A stretch of DNA of 64,000 nucleotides from Gp6-AA40 sp035571515 (lineage in GTDB: Bacteria; Acidobacteriota; Vicinamibacteria; Vicinamibacterales; UBA2999): NCBI GenBank assembly GCA_035571515.1, contig DATNCQ010000099.1:1-64000 (forward strand), read 5' to 3'. The notes below the pieces were generated by a model that was given only the letters and a program-made list of their open reading frames with translations, made no database searches and had not been told where the DNA came from. Shown here one piece after another: positions 43,719 to 52,790 of this stretch. The position numbers were made by a program, and so were the translations under genes. Position 1 is the first letter of the stretch; each line of letters starts with the position of its first letter.

Positions 43719-44507
43719 TCAAGGCGCACTGCAGGACGTGGGATGCCAGCCGGTGGCATCGGCCTGCTTCCGGAAGTGGATGCTGGTCCAATACGGGGTC
43801 AGGAGGTACTCCGGATCGTTGAGCTCCGCGGTGACGAGCATCAACGACTCGCCGCCGGGCACGTCGAATCGATCGAAGTATTCGGTGAGGACGGCGTTGG
43901 CGCTGTAGGGGACGCCGTTCTTCCGCAGGTATCCGGGTTTCATGTTCGTGGTGACGACCTTGAGCGCGCCGCCGCGAATCTGCGGGCCGCCGCGGTTCGG
44001 GATCGGCGACGCGAAGATGGCCCGCGGCTGGTCCCACGCCGCGACCGAGAGCCCCTGCCATTCGCTGCCGGCGGGCTTGGGCGCGCCGAACGCCAGCATC
44101 CGCGTCTGCGTGCCGTTGTCCGCTTCGATCTTGAGCGTCGTGTCGTCCTGCCACGTGATGTGCAGGCGCTGCGGCAGGTGCAGGAGGCCGGCCGCGCCGT
44201 AGGCCTTGCACTGCTCGCCGGCAGCTTCGTCCTTCGCCGGGTCCCAGGCATCCGCGATCTTCTTTCCGTTGGGGTTCAGCGGAACGGAGACGTAGTCGCC
44301 CTTCGGCGGGGTGAACTGACGGTAGCGCCAGTCCTCGGTGACGAGCGACACCCAGTAGCCGGTGAGGTCGATCAGGGCGCCCGCGCGCGGCGTCGGGGGA
44401 GGCCCAGCCGGCGGCGCGGCTCCGCGCCCCTGCGCCGACAGCGCCACGATCGAAAGGGCGGCAAGTGCTGCGGCGGCAACGGCAGCACGCGTTCGAGCAA
44501 CGGTCAC
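43719..44507 (-). CDS. Secreted DLxGxW-family protein (type A)
   Basis: A 262-aa exported protein and paralogue of the 28368 protein: DLTGYWVSLVTEDWRYRQ, PPKGDYVSVPLNPNG, QRLHITWQDDTTLKIEADNGTQTR and KPGYLRKNGVPYSANAVLTEYFD. The GTG at 44507 follows AGGAGG by 5 nt and replaces the longer frame. It is the first gene of the operon 44507-to-40858 and lies 42 bp behind a LacI-type palindrome that adjoins the LacI gene itself. Confidence 0.8.
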   Translation of the reverse strand: MTVARTRAAVAAAALAALSIVALSAQGRGAAPPAGPPPTPRAGALIDLTGYWVSLVTEDWRYRQFTPPKGDYVSVPLNPNGKKIADAWDPAKDEAAGEQCKAYGAAGLLHLPQRLHITWQDDTTLKIEADNGTQTRMLAFGAPKPAGSEWQGLSVAAWDQPRAIFASPIPNRGGPQIRGGALKVVTTNMKPGYLRKNGVPYSANAVLTEYFDRFDVPGGESLMLVTAELNDPEYLLTPYWTSIHFRKQADATGWHPTSCSAP

Positions 44508-44548
44508 GTGGCCTCCTGGTCGCGATGCGAAGCGCACATCTTACCGCA

Positions 44549-44562
44549 AGTAAAGGTTTACA
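44549..44562. promoter_or_regulatory. LacI-type operator 2
   Basis: AGTAAAGGTTTACA contains the perfect palindrome GTAAA-GG-TTTAC. It is 42 bp upstream of the DLxGxW start at 44507 and 17 bp past the LacI stop, so it would control the operon next to the regulator. The centre is GG instead of the usual CG. Confidence 0.55.
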
Positions 44563-44578
44563 TCTGTGGAAAACGCCC

Positions 44579-45595
44579 TCACCAGCGGCCCGGCGGCGCC
44601 GTGCTCGCGCGCACGACGAGCGTGTGCGGCAGCACCACCTGGTCCGGCGGAGACGGGTCGCGGTTGTTCAGCAGATCGAGCAGCACGCGCACGGCATTCT
44701 CGCCCATCTGCCGCATTGGCTGCGCCACCGTCGTCAGCGGCGGATCCGTGTAACGGGCGTAGCGGATGTCGTCGACGCCCACGACGGACAGGTCGTCCGG
44801 GATCCGGATCTTCCGGCGCCGCGCGGTGTGGATGACGCCCATCGCCATCTCGTCGTTGAGGCAGAAGATCGCGGTCGGCGGGCGCGTGCGGCCCAGCAGG
44901 CGCTCGCCGGCGACGACCCCGGAATCGATCGAGAAATCGCCGTTCATCACCACCATGTGGCGATCCGCCCGCTCCTTCTTCGCCCGCTCGCGCGCGCCGA
45001 GCAGCCGCTGATCGCTGACGAAGCTGAGCGCCGGTCCGGTGACGATGCCGATGTGGCGGTGGCCGAGCCGGTACAGGTGATCCATCGCCTCGACGGCGGC
45101 GGCGTGGTTGTCGATCTGCACGCTGGGAATCCCGAGCTGCGGGATGAAGCCGAGCGCGTTGACGACCGGCGCGCGGCGCTCGGTCGTCGAGCGCACGAGC
45201 GCTTCGAGGCCGTTCGACAGCTTGCGACCGAGGAAGATCAGCCCGTCGGCTTCCTTCGCCTGCAGCATCTCGGCGTAGCGCTCCTCGCGTCCCTGGTCGT
45301 ACTGCGTGTCGCCGAGCAGCACCGCGTAGCCCTCGCGGTGCGCGCTCTCCTCGATGCCCTGCAGGATGAGCGAGAACATCGGGCGCGAGATGTCGGGCAC
45401 GGTGACGATGAGCCGGCGCGTGCGGAGCATGCGCAGGTTCTTGGCCGTGGCGTTGGGGGCGTAACCGAGATGCTCGACGGCGGCCATGACGCGGCGGCGT
45501 GTCGCCGGGGAGACGAAGGCGGCGTTCGACAGGACGCGTGAGACCGTGGCGGTGGATACGCCCGCGCGTCGCGCGACATCGTTGATCTTCGCCAC
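44579..45595 (-). CDS. LacI-family transcriptional regulator
   Basis: A 338-aa DNA-binding repressor. The N-terminal helix-turn-helix INDVARRAGVSTATVSRVLS and hinge PNATAKNLRMLRT are classic. A periplasmic-binding-protein-like sensor domain follows (LIVTVPDISRPMFSLILQGI, LNDEMAMGVI, VVGVDDIRYARYTDPPLTTV). Such regulators answer to sugars or sugar phosphates. A GTG at 45595 gives the family's usual N-terminus; a TTG at 45604 would add three residues. Six matching palindromes lie in promoter gaps between 33.7 and 57.7 kb, so it likely governs this locus. Confidence 0.9.
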   Translation of the reverse strand: MAKINDVARRAGVSTATVSRVLSNAAFVSPATRRRVMAAVEHLGYAPNATAKNLRMLRTRRLIVTVPDISRPMFSLILQGIEESAHREGYAVLLGDTQYDQGREERYAEMLQAKEADGLIFLGRKLSNGLEALVRSTTERRAPVVNALGFIPQLGIPSVQIDNHAAAVEAMDHLYRLGHRHIGIVTGPALSFVSDQRLLGARERAKKERADRHMVVMNGDFSIDSGVVAGERLLGRTRPPTAIFCLNDEMAMGVIHTARRRKIRIPDDLSVVGVDDIRYARYTDPPLTTVAQPMRQMGENAVRVLLDLLNNRDPSPPDQVVLPHTLVVRASTAPPGRW

Positions 45596-45612
45596 GAAGG
45601 GCAATGATACCG

Positions 45613-45729
45613 AAGGGCCGCCTGCAGGCAGCGCCTGCGAAGACGAAGGGCCGCCTGAAGGCGGCCCCTCCGAACAGGCACGTTGCCCCTACCAGGACAG
45701 AGGCGTAGGGCCGGCTTTGGCCGGCCTCC
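45613..45729. repeat. Cluster of palindromic repeats upstream of LacI
   Basis: It includes GAAGGGCCGCCTGCAGGC (from 45613), GGGCCGCCT/AGGCGGCCC (45648-45668), and an inverted GTAGGGCCGGC/GCCGGCC copy (45706-45729). The stems vary but the layout and the TAC/GTA edge match the CTACGT family. It fills the gap between LacI and the receptor gene end. Confidence 0.7.
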
Positions 45730-45730
45730 G

Positions 45731-48700
45731 TCAGAACACGTATTTCACGGCGAACTGCCAGATGCGCGGCGTCGCGCCGACGGCAAGCGCGGTGATGCGG
45801 CCGAAGGTCGCCGGGTTGTTCAGCGTGGCGATCGGATTGGCCCAGTTCGAGCGGTTGGTGAGGTTGATGGCCTCGGCGCGCAGCTCGATCCGGTTGCCGC
45901 CGCTGATGTTGAATCCGCGCACGAACGACTGATCCCACTGCCAGAAGCCGGGGCCGCGCAGCATGTTGAACGGCGCGTCGCCATACGTTCCCGGCGCCGG
46001 CTGGCTGAACGCCGCGATGTTGAAATACGAGGTCAGGCTGTCGCGATCCGCATAGGGATTGACGCCCGCGACCACGTTCGGCCGCTGCGTCGGCGCGTTG
46101 TCGGTGAACCCGTTGAGCGCCGGGTCGCCGCCCGCGAGCACGTTGACCGGCGCGCCGCTGCGAATCTGCAGCACGCTCGACGCCGTCCAGTGCGACGCGA
46201 TGAGGCCGAGCACGCCGCCGAAGTCGGGGGACCGCAGCACCGCCGTCGCGTTGAACAGGTGCCGCCGGTCCGCAAGGCAGGGCCCCTCGTCGAGGCTCTC
46301 CTCGGTCGGCCCGTTGTTCTGATACGGCTGGTGCAGGTGGTTCGCGCCCACGTTCAGCACCGCGCCAATCGGCGAGAGCGCCACGCACTTCGAGAGCGTG
46401 TAGTTCGCGTTCAGGTTGACGTTCGTGCCGACGTCGAAGCGCGTGTTGAGGAGCAGGCCGTTGTAGTTCTGGTAGCCGACGTCGGAGTACTGGGTGACGT
46501 AGCCGAGCGCGACGCCGCGGTTCTGCACGTTGAGCAGCCGCCGCTGGTCGCGGTTTGCCGCCGTCGTGCACACCGGGTAGTCACGGTCGGCGCCAATCGT
46601 CGCGTCGAAGAGCCGGCACGGCGCGAACCCGAGATTGAGCGCCGGATTCATTTCTTCGGCGTTCAGCTGGTGAAGGATCTTCGTTCCCAGGTAGGTCGCC
46701 GACGCGAACCACCGGCGCGTGAGCTGGCGCTGGAGCCCCGCGTCCCACGAGTACTGCTCCGTCGGCTTGAGATCCGCCGGCAGCGGCAGGAACGAGCTGT
46801 AGACCGGGAACGCCGGGTTTGCCGGGTTGAAGACGTAGGGGAACGCATTGCCGCCCGGATAGCTCGCCCACGGATTGTCGAGACTCACGCCGGGAGGCAG
46901 GTTCACGGTCAGACGGAACGGCGCCACCGACGAGGTGTTCAGGTGGACGTACTGGTGCACGTAGTCGTGGCCGAGACCCGCGCCGGCGCGCACCGCCGTC
47001 CGGCCATCGCCGGTGACGTCCCACGCAAAGCCGACGCGCGGATCGAATTCCCGGTAGTGCGACTTCACGCCCGAGTTGCCTTCGAAGCCGGGGTCGCCGG
47101 GGTAGCTGAATCCCGGCGGCGCATTCTTCATCACCTGGCTGCGCGTGCCCTTGTTGAACGCATCGATGTCGAAGTTGTAGACGTCGGCGTCGTAGAAATT
47201 CATCGGCAGGAACGGATTCCAGACGACGCCGTAATTCAACGTCACGCGATTGAGCTTCCACGTGTCCTGAACGTAGGCGGCGGAGATGGGCTGCGTCACG
47301 CGCACCGGGTTCGGGTTTGCCTGCCGGTGCTGGGCGACGCGCCCGGTGATGAAATCAGCCGTCGCGTTGCCCGTGAACTGCCCGGTGAACGTGTAACTGC
47401 CGACCGACCACGCATTGGCCACCGAATCGGATTTGGTCCAGAGATAGTGGCCGCCGAAGCCGAACTGGTGAGCGCCTCTCACCACGGTGAAATCGTCGCT
47501 GGCGCCGGCGTTCTGCACCTTCGTATAGGTGTTCGAGTTGAACGAGCCGTTGCCGATGTTGAACCCGTTGTTCACGATCAGCCGGATGTAGCCGGGGACG
47601 TAGGTGTAGGCGTTGATCCCGACGTCCGGCGCGCCGAAGAAGCTCGGTCCCGGTTTGTTGGCGTAGACGTCGTTGCCGAGCAGGCGGAACGAATTCACCA
47701 TCGACGAATTGAGGACCCACGTGTGGCCGAAGGTGAAGTTGTGCGCGCGGTCGTCGGACCCCGGCAGGTTCGTCACCAGCACGTTGTTGCCGGCGGCGTC
47801 GTAGGGGACCGTGCGGTCGTCGGTCGTCAGCATGTAGCGCACGACGAAGGAATGCTTCTGGCTCGCCAGGAGGTCGACGCGGATCGGGATCTGCGACTCG
47901 TTCTCGTGCACCGGCGCGCCCCAGAACACCTTGCCGCACTCGTCGATCGGCTGCGGCAGCTTGCGCGAGACGTTGAGCGCCGCGGGGCTGATCAGGCTCG
48001 GGTCGATCCGATTGCCGACAAACGGCGCCCCGAGCGCCAGGGCGCGGCCGCCGTTGCACGCGGGCGACGCGAAGGTGGTGAAGTCGCCGGCCATCATCGC
48101 GGCCGTCGGCACGAACGCCTGCTGATCGAGCGGGTTCTGTCGCGTCGTCGTCGCTTGCAGCCCGGCGAAGAAGAACAGCTTGTCGCGCAGGATCGGTCCG
48201 CCGAGGGTGCCGCCGAACTGATTCCGCTTGAGGCCATCCTTCCGCTGCGACAGCGGGTCGGGCGCGTTGAAGCGGCTGTCGCGGCCGAACTCGAAGGCGC
48301 TGCCGTGCAGCGCATTGGTCCCCGACTTGGTGACCGCGCTCACCGACGCGCCCGCGCGGATCGTGCCGCCGGCTTCCTGTGCGCCGGTGGCGAGCTTGAA
48401 CTCCTGCAGCGCGTCGGGGAAGGGCAGGTGCATCCCGGTGCCGTCGAAGTTGTTCAGGTGCGGCGCGCCGTCGAGCGAATACGAGACCCCGTAGTCGTTG
48501 CCGCCCGCGACTGAAATGCGCACGCCGGTGTTCATCGAGAACGCCGGCGAGCTGATCGTCTGCACCGCCAGCCCCGACAGCGTAATGAGCTGCGTCACCT
48601 GTCGTGCGTTGAGCGGCAGCTCCACGATGCGCTCGCTCTCGACGACGGTGCCGACGCCGGTCGAACGCGTATCCACGAGCGGCGCCTCACCCGTGACCTG

Positions 48701-49060
48701 CACTTGTTCCTCCACGGCGCTGACGCCCATCACCGGGTTGACGACCGGGTTGGCGTTCACCTGCAGGACGATGCCGCTCTGCGCCCACGTGGCGAACCCC
48801 TGGAGGACCGCCTCGAGCCGGTACGGACCCAGCGGGAGGTTCGGCAGGACGTACGAGCCCGTTTCGTTCGACACGGTGGTTCGCGTGGCGCCTGTTTCCT
48901 GCTGGGTCACGGTGATCGTGACGCCCGGCAGGACGGCGCCGCTCTGATCGCGCACGGTGCCGCTGACGGTGGCGGTCGCCTGCGCCCACGCCGATGCAGA
49001 GGCGATCACGATCGCGAGGATCGTCAGCGCCAGCGATCGCACCAGACGAATCGATTTCAT
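45731..49060 (-). CDS. TonB-dependent receptor, Oar-like, long subtype
   Basis: A 1109-aa outer-membrane receptor. GGAGG precedes ATG 49060 by 6 nt. The signal peptide ends ASASAWAQA. The regulatory domain VSGTVRDQSGAVLPGVTITV is followed by a plug with VTGEAPLVDTRSTGVG and LPLNARQVTQLITLSG, and a barrel ending WQFAVKYVF. It resembles the 11252 receptor. It lies 32 bp behind the DUF6152 gene and in its orientation, so both would be under operator 3. Confidence 0.9.
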   Translation of the reverse strand: MKSIRLVRSLALTILAIVIASASAWAQATATVSGTVRDQSGAVLPGVTITVTQQETGATRTTVSNETGSYVLPNLPLGPYRLEAVLQGFATWAQSGIVLQVNANPVVNPVMGVSAVEEQVQVTGEAPLVDTRSTGVGTVVESERIVELPLNARQVTQLITLSGLAVQTISSPAFSMNTGVRISVAGGNDYGVSYSLDGAPHLNNFDGTGMHLPFPDALQEFKLATGAQEAGGTIRAGASVSAVTKSGTNALHGSAFEFGRDSRFNAPDPLSQRKDGLKRNQFGGTLGGPILRDKLFFFAGLQATTTRQNPLDQQAFVPTAAMMAGDFTTFASPACNGGRALALGAPFVGNRIDPSLISPAALNVSRKLPQPIDECGKVFWGAPVHENESQIPIRVDLLASQKHSFVVRYMLTTDDRTVPYDAAGNNVLVTNLPGSDDRAHNFTFGHTWVLNSSMVNSFRLLGNDVYANKPGPSFFGAPDVGINAYTYVPGYIRLIVNNGFNIGNGSFNSNTYTKVQNAGASDDFTVVRGAHQFGFGGHYLWTKSDSVANAWSVGSYTFTGQFTGNATADFITGRVAQHRQANPNPVRVTQPISAAYVQDTWKLNRVTLNYGVVWNPFLPMNFYDADVYNFDIDAFNKGTRSQVMKNAPPGFSYPGDPGFEGNSGVKSHYREFDPRVGFAWDVTGDGRTAVRAGAGLGHDYVHQYVHLNTSSVAPFRLTVNLPPGVSLDNPWASYPGGNAFPYVFNPANPAFPVYSSFLPLPADLKPTEQYSWDAGLQRQLTRRWFASATYLGTKILHQLNAEEMNPALNLGFAPCRLFDATIGADRDYPVCTTAANRDQRRLLNVQNRGVALGYVTQYSDVGYQNYNGLLLNTRFDVGTNVNLNANYTLSKCVALSPIGAVLNVGANHLHQPYQNNGPTEESLDEGPCLADRRHLFNATAVLRSPDFGGVLGLIASHWTASSVLQIRSGAPVNVLAGGDPALNGFTDNAPTQRPNVVAGVNPYADRDSLTSYFNIAAFSQPAPGTYGDAPFNMLRGPGFWQWDQSFVRGFNISGGNRIELRAEAINLTNRSNWANPIATLNNPATFGRITALAVGATPRIWQFAVKYVF

Positions 49061-49092
49061 CGACAACCTCCGGGTTAGATGATGACGGGCTG

Positions 49093-49497
49093 CTAGTCGA
49101 AGGTCTGGCCGGGCTGCTGGCCCCAGGTGAAGCCGTCTCTCGGCCGCTTCAGGGTGACCATCCGGATGCGGTGGTCGGCGGGGTTCCGTCCCGGAGCCCC
49201 GGTGATGATCACGACGTCGCCGGCCTTGAGCGTCTCGCGCGTCACGCCGGTGCCATTCAACTGGCCGGTGCCGCCCCACTCCACGTTGTAGGTGGTCACG
49301 GTGCCGTCCTTCTCCTTGACGCCCACGTGGACGAAGGAGTGCGGGTTGCGGAACACGAACTGGACGATTTCGCCTTCGATCGTCGCCGACTGCGTTTCGA
49401 GGTAGGTGGCCGCGAACGAGTGATGCGCGGACGAGACGAGAGGACGCCCGAGCAACCCGGCGACGGCGGCGAGGAGAACGACGAGCACACGCTGCAT
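49093..49497 (-). CDS. DUF6152 family secreted protein
   Basis: A 134-aa exported protein. The signal peptide ends PLVSSA, followed by HHSFAATYLE (His25-26), and FRNPHSFV places His53 at mature position 29. It is almost a duplicate of the protein at 33184. It heads a two-gene operon with the receptor at 45731, with a perfect LacI-type palindrome 80 bp upstream. This pairing links the family to outer-membrane uptake. Confidence 0.87.
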   Translation of the reverse strand: MQRVLVVLLAAVAGLLGRPLVSSAHHSFAATYLETQSATIEGEIVQFVFRNPHSFVHVGVKEKDGTVTTYNVEWGGTGQLNGTGVTRETLKAGDVVIITGAPGRNPADHRIRMVTLKRPRDGFTWGQQPGQTFD

Positions 49498-49576
49498 GAA
49501 CCTGCGCCTTCCTTCGAAGATGGCTGCGACCGGGTCGAGTGCTGGAGAGATATACCGCCGCGGCGTCGGCCTGTCA

Positions 49577-49590
49577 AGAAAACGTTTTCA
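49577..49590. promoter_or_regulatory. LacI-type operator 3
   Basis: AGAAAACGTTTTCA contains the perfect palindrome GAAAACGTTTTC (49578-49589). It lies in the 147-bp gap 80 bp upstream of the DUF6152 start at 49497, in a locally AT-rich stretch. Confidence 0.65.
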
Positions 49591-49644
49591 ACTGGCAAAA
49601 ACAGCAATTTCGGATTGCGGCGCATCCGTCCGCGGCCCGAACGC

Positions 49645-50676
49645 CTAGCGCGAGAACTCGAAGACCGACACGATCGGCGTCGAAACGTCGACGCCGGTGC
49701 CCGACGACTGCACGTCGCCGCTGACCGCATAGAAGCGGTTGGCGATCACGGCGGCGGCGACGCCGTGGCGCGCAATCGCCATCGGCGGCAGCATCGACCA
49801 CGTATTGCTGGCCGGGTCGTACTCTTCGAAGGTGCGGAAGACGGTCTGCTGCTGCGGATCCTGGAACTCGCCGCCCGCGATATAGATGCGGTTGTTGTAG
49901 ACGCCGTAGGCGAGCGCGCTGCGCGTGGTCGGCATGCGCGCGCCGGGCGTGCCCCAGGTGTCGGTCGCCGGATCGTAGATCTCGACGATGGCAGTGTCGG
50001 AGGCGAGGGAGATGAAGGCGGCGCCGACGCGACCGCCAATCACGTAGATCTTGCCGTTGACCGCGCCGATGGCCGCGTGGTTGCGCGGTGTCGGCATCGG
50101 CGTCAGCTCCTTCCACGTGTTGGTCGCCGGGTCGTACGCCTGGACCGTGCCGAGACCGCGCTGCGGTGTCGCGAAGCTGAGAAAATTCTCCTTCGCCCAG
50201 GGCTGCGTCGTCGCGCCGCCGATGACGTAGATCCGGTCGCCGACAGCGGCCGCGACGGCCGCGCCGCGCTTGATCGGCATCGGCGCCAGCGCCTTCCACG
50301 CATCCTGCGCCGGGTTGTACTCCCACGCGTTGTCAATCGGGACCCAGGCCGCGCCGCCGGTCTGCGGGTAGACGAAGCCGCCGAACACATAGATGCGGCC
50401 GTTGTAGCTCGCGATCGCCGTGTGATGCGCCGGCAGCGTCATCGGCTTCTTCTTCGCCCACTTGTCGGCCGCGGGGTCGTACTCGTAGACGAGCCCCGCC
50501 GGATGCCAGAGCGGGATGAGCCCGGCGAAGACGTACAGCTTTCCGCCGGCGGCCGCGCCAAGCAGCTCTTCCCGCGGCTCGGGAAACGGCGCGACGTTTT
50601 TCCACGTGCCCTGCGCGGCGGCGGTCGACGCCGCTGCCAGGACGATCAGCACGGACGCAATCGCTCGTGTCGTCAT
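49645..50676 (-). CDS. Secreted kelch-repeat protein
   Basis: A 343-aa exported beta-propeller. The signal peptide ends AASTAAAQG. About six kelch blades follow, each with the GG(x)IYVxGG and W pattern: LYVFAGLIP, IYVFGGFVYPQTGG, IYVIGGATTQ, IYVIGGRVGAAF, IYIAGGEFQD, and DPATNTWKELTPMPTPR linkers. Kelch propellers bind ligands or act as mutarotase-like enzymes (NanM is one periplasmic example); activity here is unknown. The start overlaps the upstream DLxGxW stop by 4 bp, so they are co-translated. Confidence 0.85.
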   Translation of the reverse strand: MTTRAIASVLIVLAAASTAAAQGTWKNVAPFPEPREELLGAAAGGKLYVFAGLIPLWHPAGLVYEYDPAADKWAKKKPMTLPAHHTAIASYNGRIYVFGGFVYPQTGGAAWVPIDNAWEYNPAQDAWKALAPMPIKRGAAVAAAVGDRIYVIGGATTQPWAKENFLSFATPQRGLGTVQAYDPATNTWKELTPMPTPRNHAAIGAVNGKIYVIGGRVGAAFISLASDTAIVEIYDPATDTWGTPGARMPTTRSALAYGVYNNRIYIAGGEFQDPQQQTVFRTFEEYDPASNTWSMLPPMAIARHGVAAAVIANRFYAVSGDVQSSGTGVDVSTPIVSVFEFSR

Positions 50677-51617
50677 CGTTTCCCCGCCGCGTGATCGCGG
50701 AATTCGTTGAACTTCTGCTCGTCGCTCGGGACGCAGCGATCCTCGAGGATGCCCGACCAGCCGCCGATCGCCATCTTGTCCTTCGGAATGAGCGTCCACA
50801 CCTTCAGGCTGCTCTTCCACGGCGCCGCGTAGGTCGCCGGGTCGGTGAGCGTCAACTGGACGCGGAGCCGATTGGGGCTGGGTCGATCCCATCGCTCCTC
50901 GAGCACCGCCTTCTCGCTGACCGGATAGCCGTACTGGTCGAGCCACTGCCGATCGTCGAAGCCGGTCGACGTGACCACGAGCGTGTCGCCTTCCCAGCGC
51001 GCCGTCGAATAGCCGTTGTACCGCGGCAGGTAGTCGTCCACGTTCGGCAGCTTCCGCCCGTCGAGCCAGATTTCGCGGTTGTCCCACGTCCACTCGAACC
51101 GCTGCACGATGCGGTCGTTCGCCTGGGAATGCACCATCTCCATCGTGGCGCCGCCGCCGGAGAACGTGATGAGGCGCGCCAGTCCGAGCGGCTCGCAGCG
51201 CGCCTCCGGGTCGTTGCCGAACGCGGGCAGCACCGCGCGACGCATGCCGACATCGAGATCGGTCCGGCGGTTCGCTTCTTCGCTTCCCAACTCGAAGCCG
51301 CGACCGGGCTTGTTCATCTGGAAACGGCGCTCGCCCTCGGCGGTGCGCGCCGGCGGCGCGCCGAGAAATCCGTACGACGCCGGCGGCCACGGACCGGGGT
51401 CCGCGCATTCGGGGCAGCGGGGCAGCCCGTAGGCCTGCGGGTTGCGCGCCCACAGGCCGTTGAAGTCGCGCTTGTTGTAGGCGCGCTTGTCGGTGTCGGA
51501 GGAGGTGAAGGCGTCCTGCGCATTCCCGCGCGGAGGCGGTGCCTGCGCGACGGCGGTCTGCACCAGCGCCGCCGCCGTAATGCACATCAACGCGAGCGTC
51601 TTCGTCACATTCGCCAT
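50673..51617 (-). CDS. Secreted DLxGxW-family protein
   Basis: A 314-aa exported protein. The signal peptide ends VQTAVAQA. The opening motif is diverged to RDFNGLWARN. It contains RCPECADPGPWPP (CxxC), EARCEPLGLARLITF, FEWTWDNREIWLDGR, YSTARWEGDTLVVTSTGFDDRQWL and LTDPATYAAPW. The CPEC pair is unusual among the seven paralogues. It overlaps the kelch gene by 4 bp and follows a DUF6152 gene by 19 bp, giving the operon DUF6152-DLxGxW-kelch. Confidence 0.8.
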   Translation of the reverse strand: MANVTKTLALMCITAAALVQTAVAQAPPPRGNAQDAFTSSDTDKRAYNKRDFNGLWARNPQAYGLPRCPECADPGPWPPASYGFLGAPPARTAEGERRFQMNKPGRGFELGSEEANRRTDLDVGMRRAVLPAFGNDPEARCEPLGLARLITFSGGGATMEMVHSQANDRIVQRFEWTWDNREIWLDGRKLPNVDDYLPRYNGYSTARWEGDTLVVTSTGFDDRQWLDQYGYPVSEKAVLEERWDRPSPNRLRVQLTLTDPATYAAPWKSSLKVWTLIPKDKMAIGGWSGILEDRCVPSDEQKFNEFRDHAAGKR

Positions 51618-51636
51618 CGCTCTTCCTCGCCTGTCG

Positions 51637-52125
51637 TTACTGCGCCGACGCGGACTGGCCGGGCAGCTTCTTCTCGCCCTGCGGCTGCAGGCCGTCGGGC
51701 ACGCCGTCGAGATCGACCGCCTTCACGTCGCCGCGGTCGCCGACGATGTTCTCGCCCTTGTCGTTCTCGATCTTCATCACGATCCCGCTGTGGCCGCCGG
51801 CGCGTGAGGTGCCGACGAACAGCTTGACGCGCGTCCCGCTCTTCAGCGCGTCCACGCTGCGGCCGCGCGTCCAGCCCGCGCGCGCGAGCACCGAGGGATT
51901 GGTCAGCAGCTCGGAGACCCAGTGCTCGACCGTCCCGTCCTTCGTCGTCCGATCGAAGGTCATGGTGGGATGCGGGTTCTGATAGCTGAACGCCGTCACG
52001 GTCGCCCACGTGCTCCACAGATGCGTCGTGTCGTAGGAGATGGCGCTGCCATGATGCGCGAAGGCCAGCGATGAGACGGCGAGGAGCATGCTGCCGAGCA
52101 GCGTCGCGCGCAGGGCGTGTTTCAT
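51637..52125 (-). CDS. DUF6152 family secreted protein
   Basis: A 162-aa exported protein, the longest copy here. The signal peptide ends SSLAFA, followed by HHGSAISYD (His24-25). YQNPHPTM places His52 at mature position 29. A Gly replaces the Ser after the His pair. An extra Gln/Lys-rich C-terminal tail follows the domain. It is the first gene of the operon with the DLxGxW and kelch genes, 33 bp behind a LacI-type palindrome. Confidence 0.82.
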   Translation of the reverse strand: MKHALRATLLGSMLLAVSSLAFAHHGSAISYDTTHLWSTWATVTAFSYQNPHPTMTFDRTTKDGTVEHWVSELLTNPSVLARAGWTRGRSVDALKSGTRVKLFVGTSRAGGHSGIVMKIENDKGENIVGDRGDVKAVDLDGVPDGLQPQGEKKLPGQSASAQ

Positions 52126-52157
52126 GGGGCGGCAGTGTACGCCTTCCGGGCGGGTTC

Positions 52158-52171
52158 GTAAAACGATTTCA
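52158..52171. promoter_or_regulatory. LacI-type operator 4
   Basis: GTAAAACGATTTCA reads TGAAATCGTTTTAC on the minus strand. It lies 33 bp upstream of the DUF6152 start at 52125. Its half TGAAATCGTTT is identical to that of the site at 57694. Confidence 0.58.
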
Positions 52172-52217
52172 TGGAACGAAATCGCGCCGGCGGCGCCGGC
52201 GCGCGTTGCTGTCGGGC

Positions 52218-52709
52218 TCACAGGTTGTAGGCCATGATGCGGCCGGCCGCGATGATCGAAAACCACAGGACGAGCGACAGCAGGCCGGCCATGCGCGCGC
52301 GAAACGGCGGCGTCGCCACGCCGTCCCACTGCTCGCGCTGCCGATCGACGGTCGCGTGGAAGACGACGATGTTGATCGCGCCGAGGACGAGGAGGCCAAT
52401 CTTGATGCGGAAGTACGTGCTGGCGTACGCGTCGGCGGCGCGCGACGCGAACAGCAGGCTGCCGGTGACGATCATCACCGTGAACCCCGCAGTCATCCAC
52501 GGACGTATCTGGCCGAAGACGTACGACACGCGATCGCCGCGCATCGTGACGCCGAGCAGGCGCAGGTCGAACCAGAGAATGGTGCCGACCGACAGGGCGA
52601 GGCCGAGGACGTGCGTCCCTTCGATGAGCGGATACGCATAGGCGGACGTGCGGAGCGCCGTACTGAGCGTCGTGTCCTGCAGCCAGAGGCACCAGTGCGC
52701 GAGCGGCAT
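52218..52709 (-). CDS. DUF6644-like integral membrane protein
   Basis: A 163-aa protein with four predicted helices. It opens WLQDTTLSTALRTSAYAYPLIEGTHVLGLALSVG, the clearest DUF6644 signature in the window, followed by LWFDLRLLG. The TM1 His is conserved with the other three family members. Basic residues (VDRQREQWD) lie on the third loop. It is divergent from a second DUF6644 gene at 52791, with a LacI-type palindrome between. Function unknown. Confidence 0.78.
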   Translation of the reverse strand: MPLAHWCLWLQDTTLSTALRTSAYAYPLIEGTHVLGLALSVGTILWFDLRLLGVTMRGDRVSYVFGQIRPWMTAGFTVMIVTGSLLFASRAADAYASTYFRIKIGLLVLGAINIVVFHATVDRQREQWDGVATPPFRARMAGLLSLVLWFSIIAAGRIMAYNL

Positions 52710-52741
52710 GGGCGGACGCCATTATAGGCAAAAAGACTTGA

Positions 52742-52755
52742 TGTAAACGATTAAA
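52742..52755. promoter_or_regulatory. LacI-type operator 5
   Basis: TGTAAACGATTAAA lies between two divergent DUF6644 genes, 33 bp before the start at 52709 and 36 bp before the start at 52791. The left half matches operator 1 exactly (TGTAAACG); the right half is degenerate. Confidence 0.5.
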
Positions 52756-52790
52756 ATGCGCTAAGGTGAGCGGCCTACCCGCTCGCGCCG

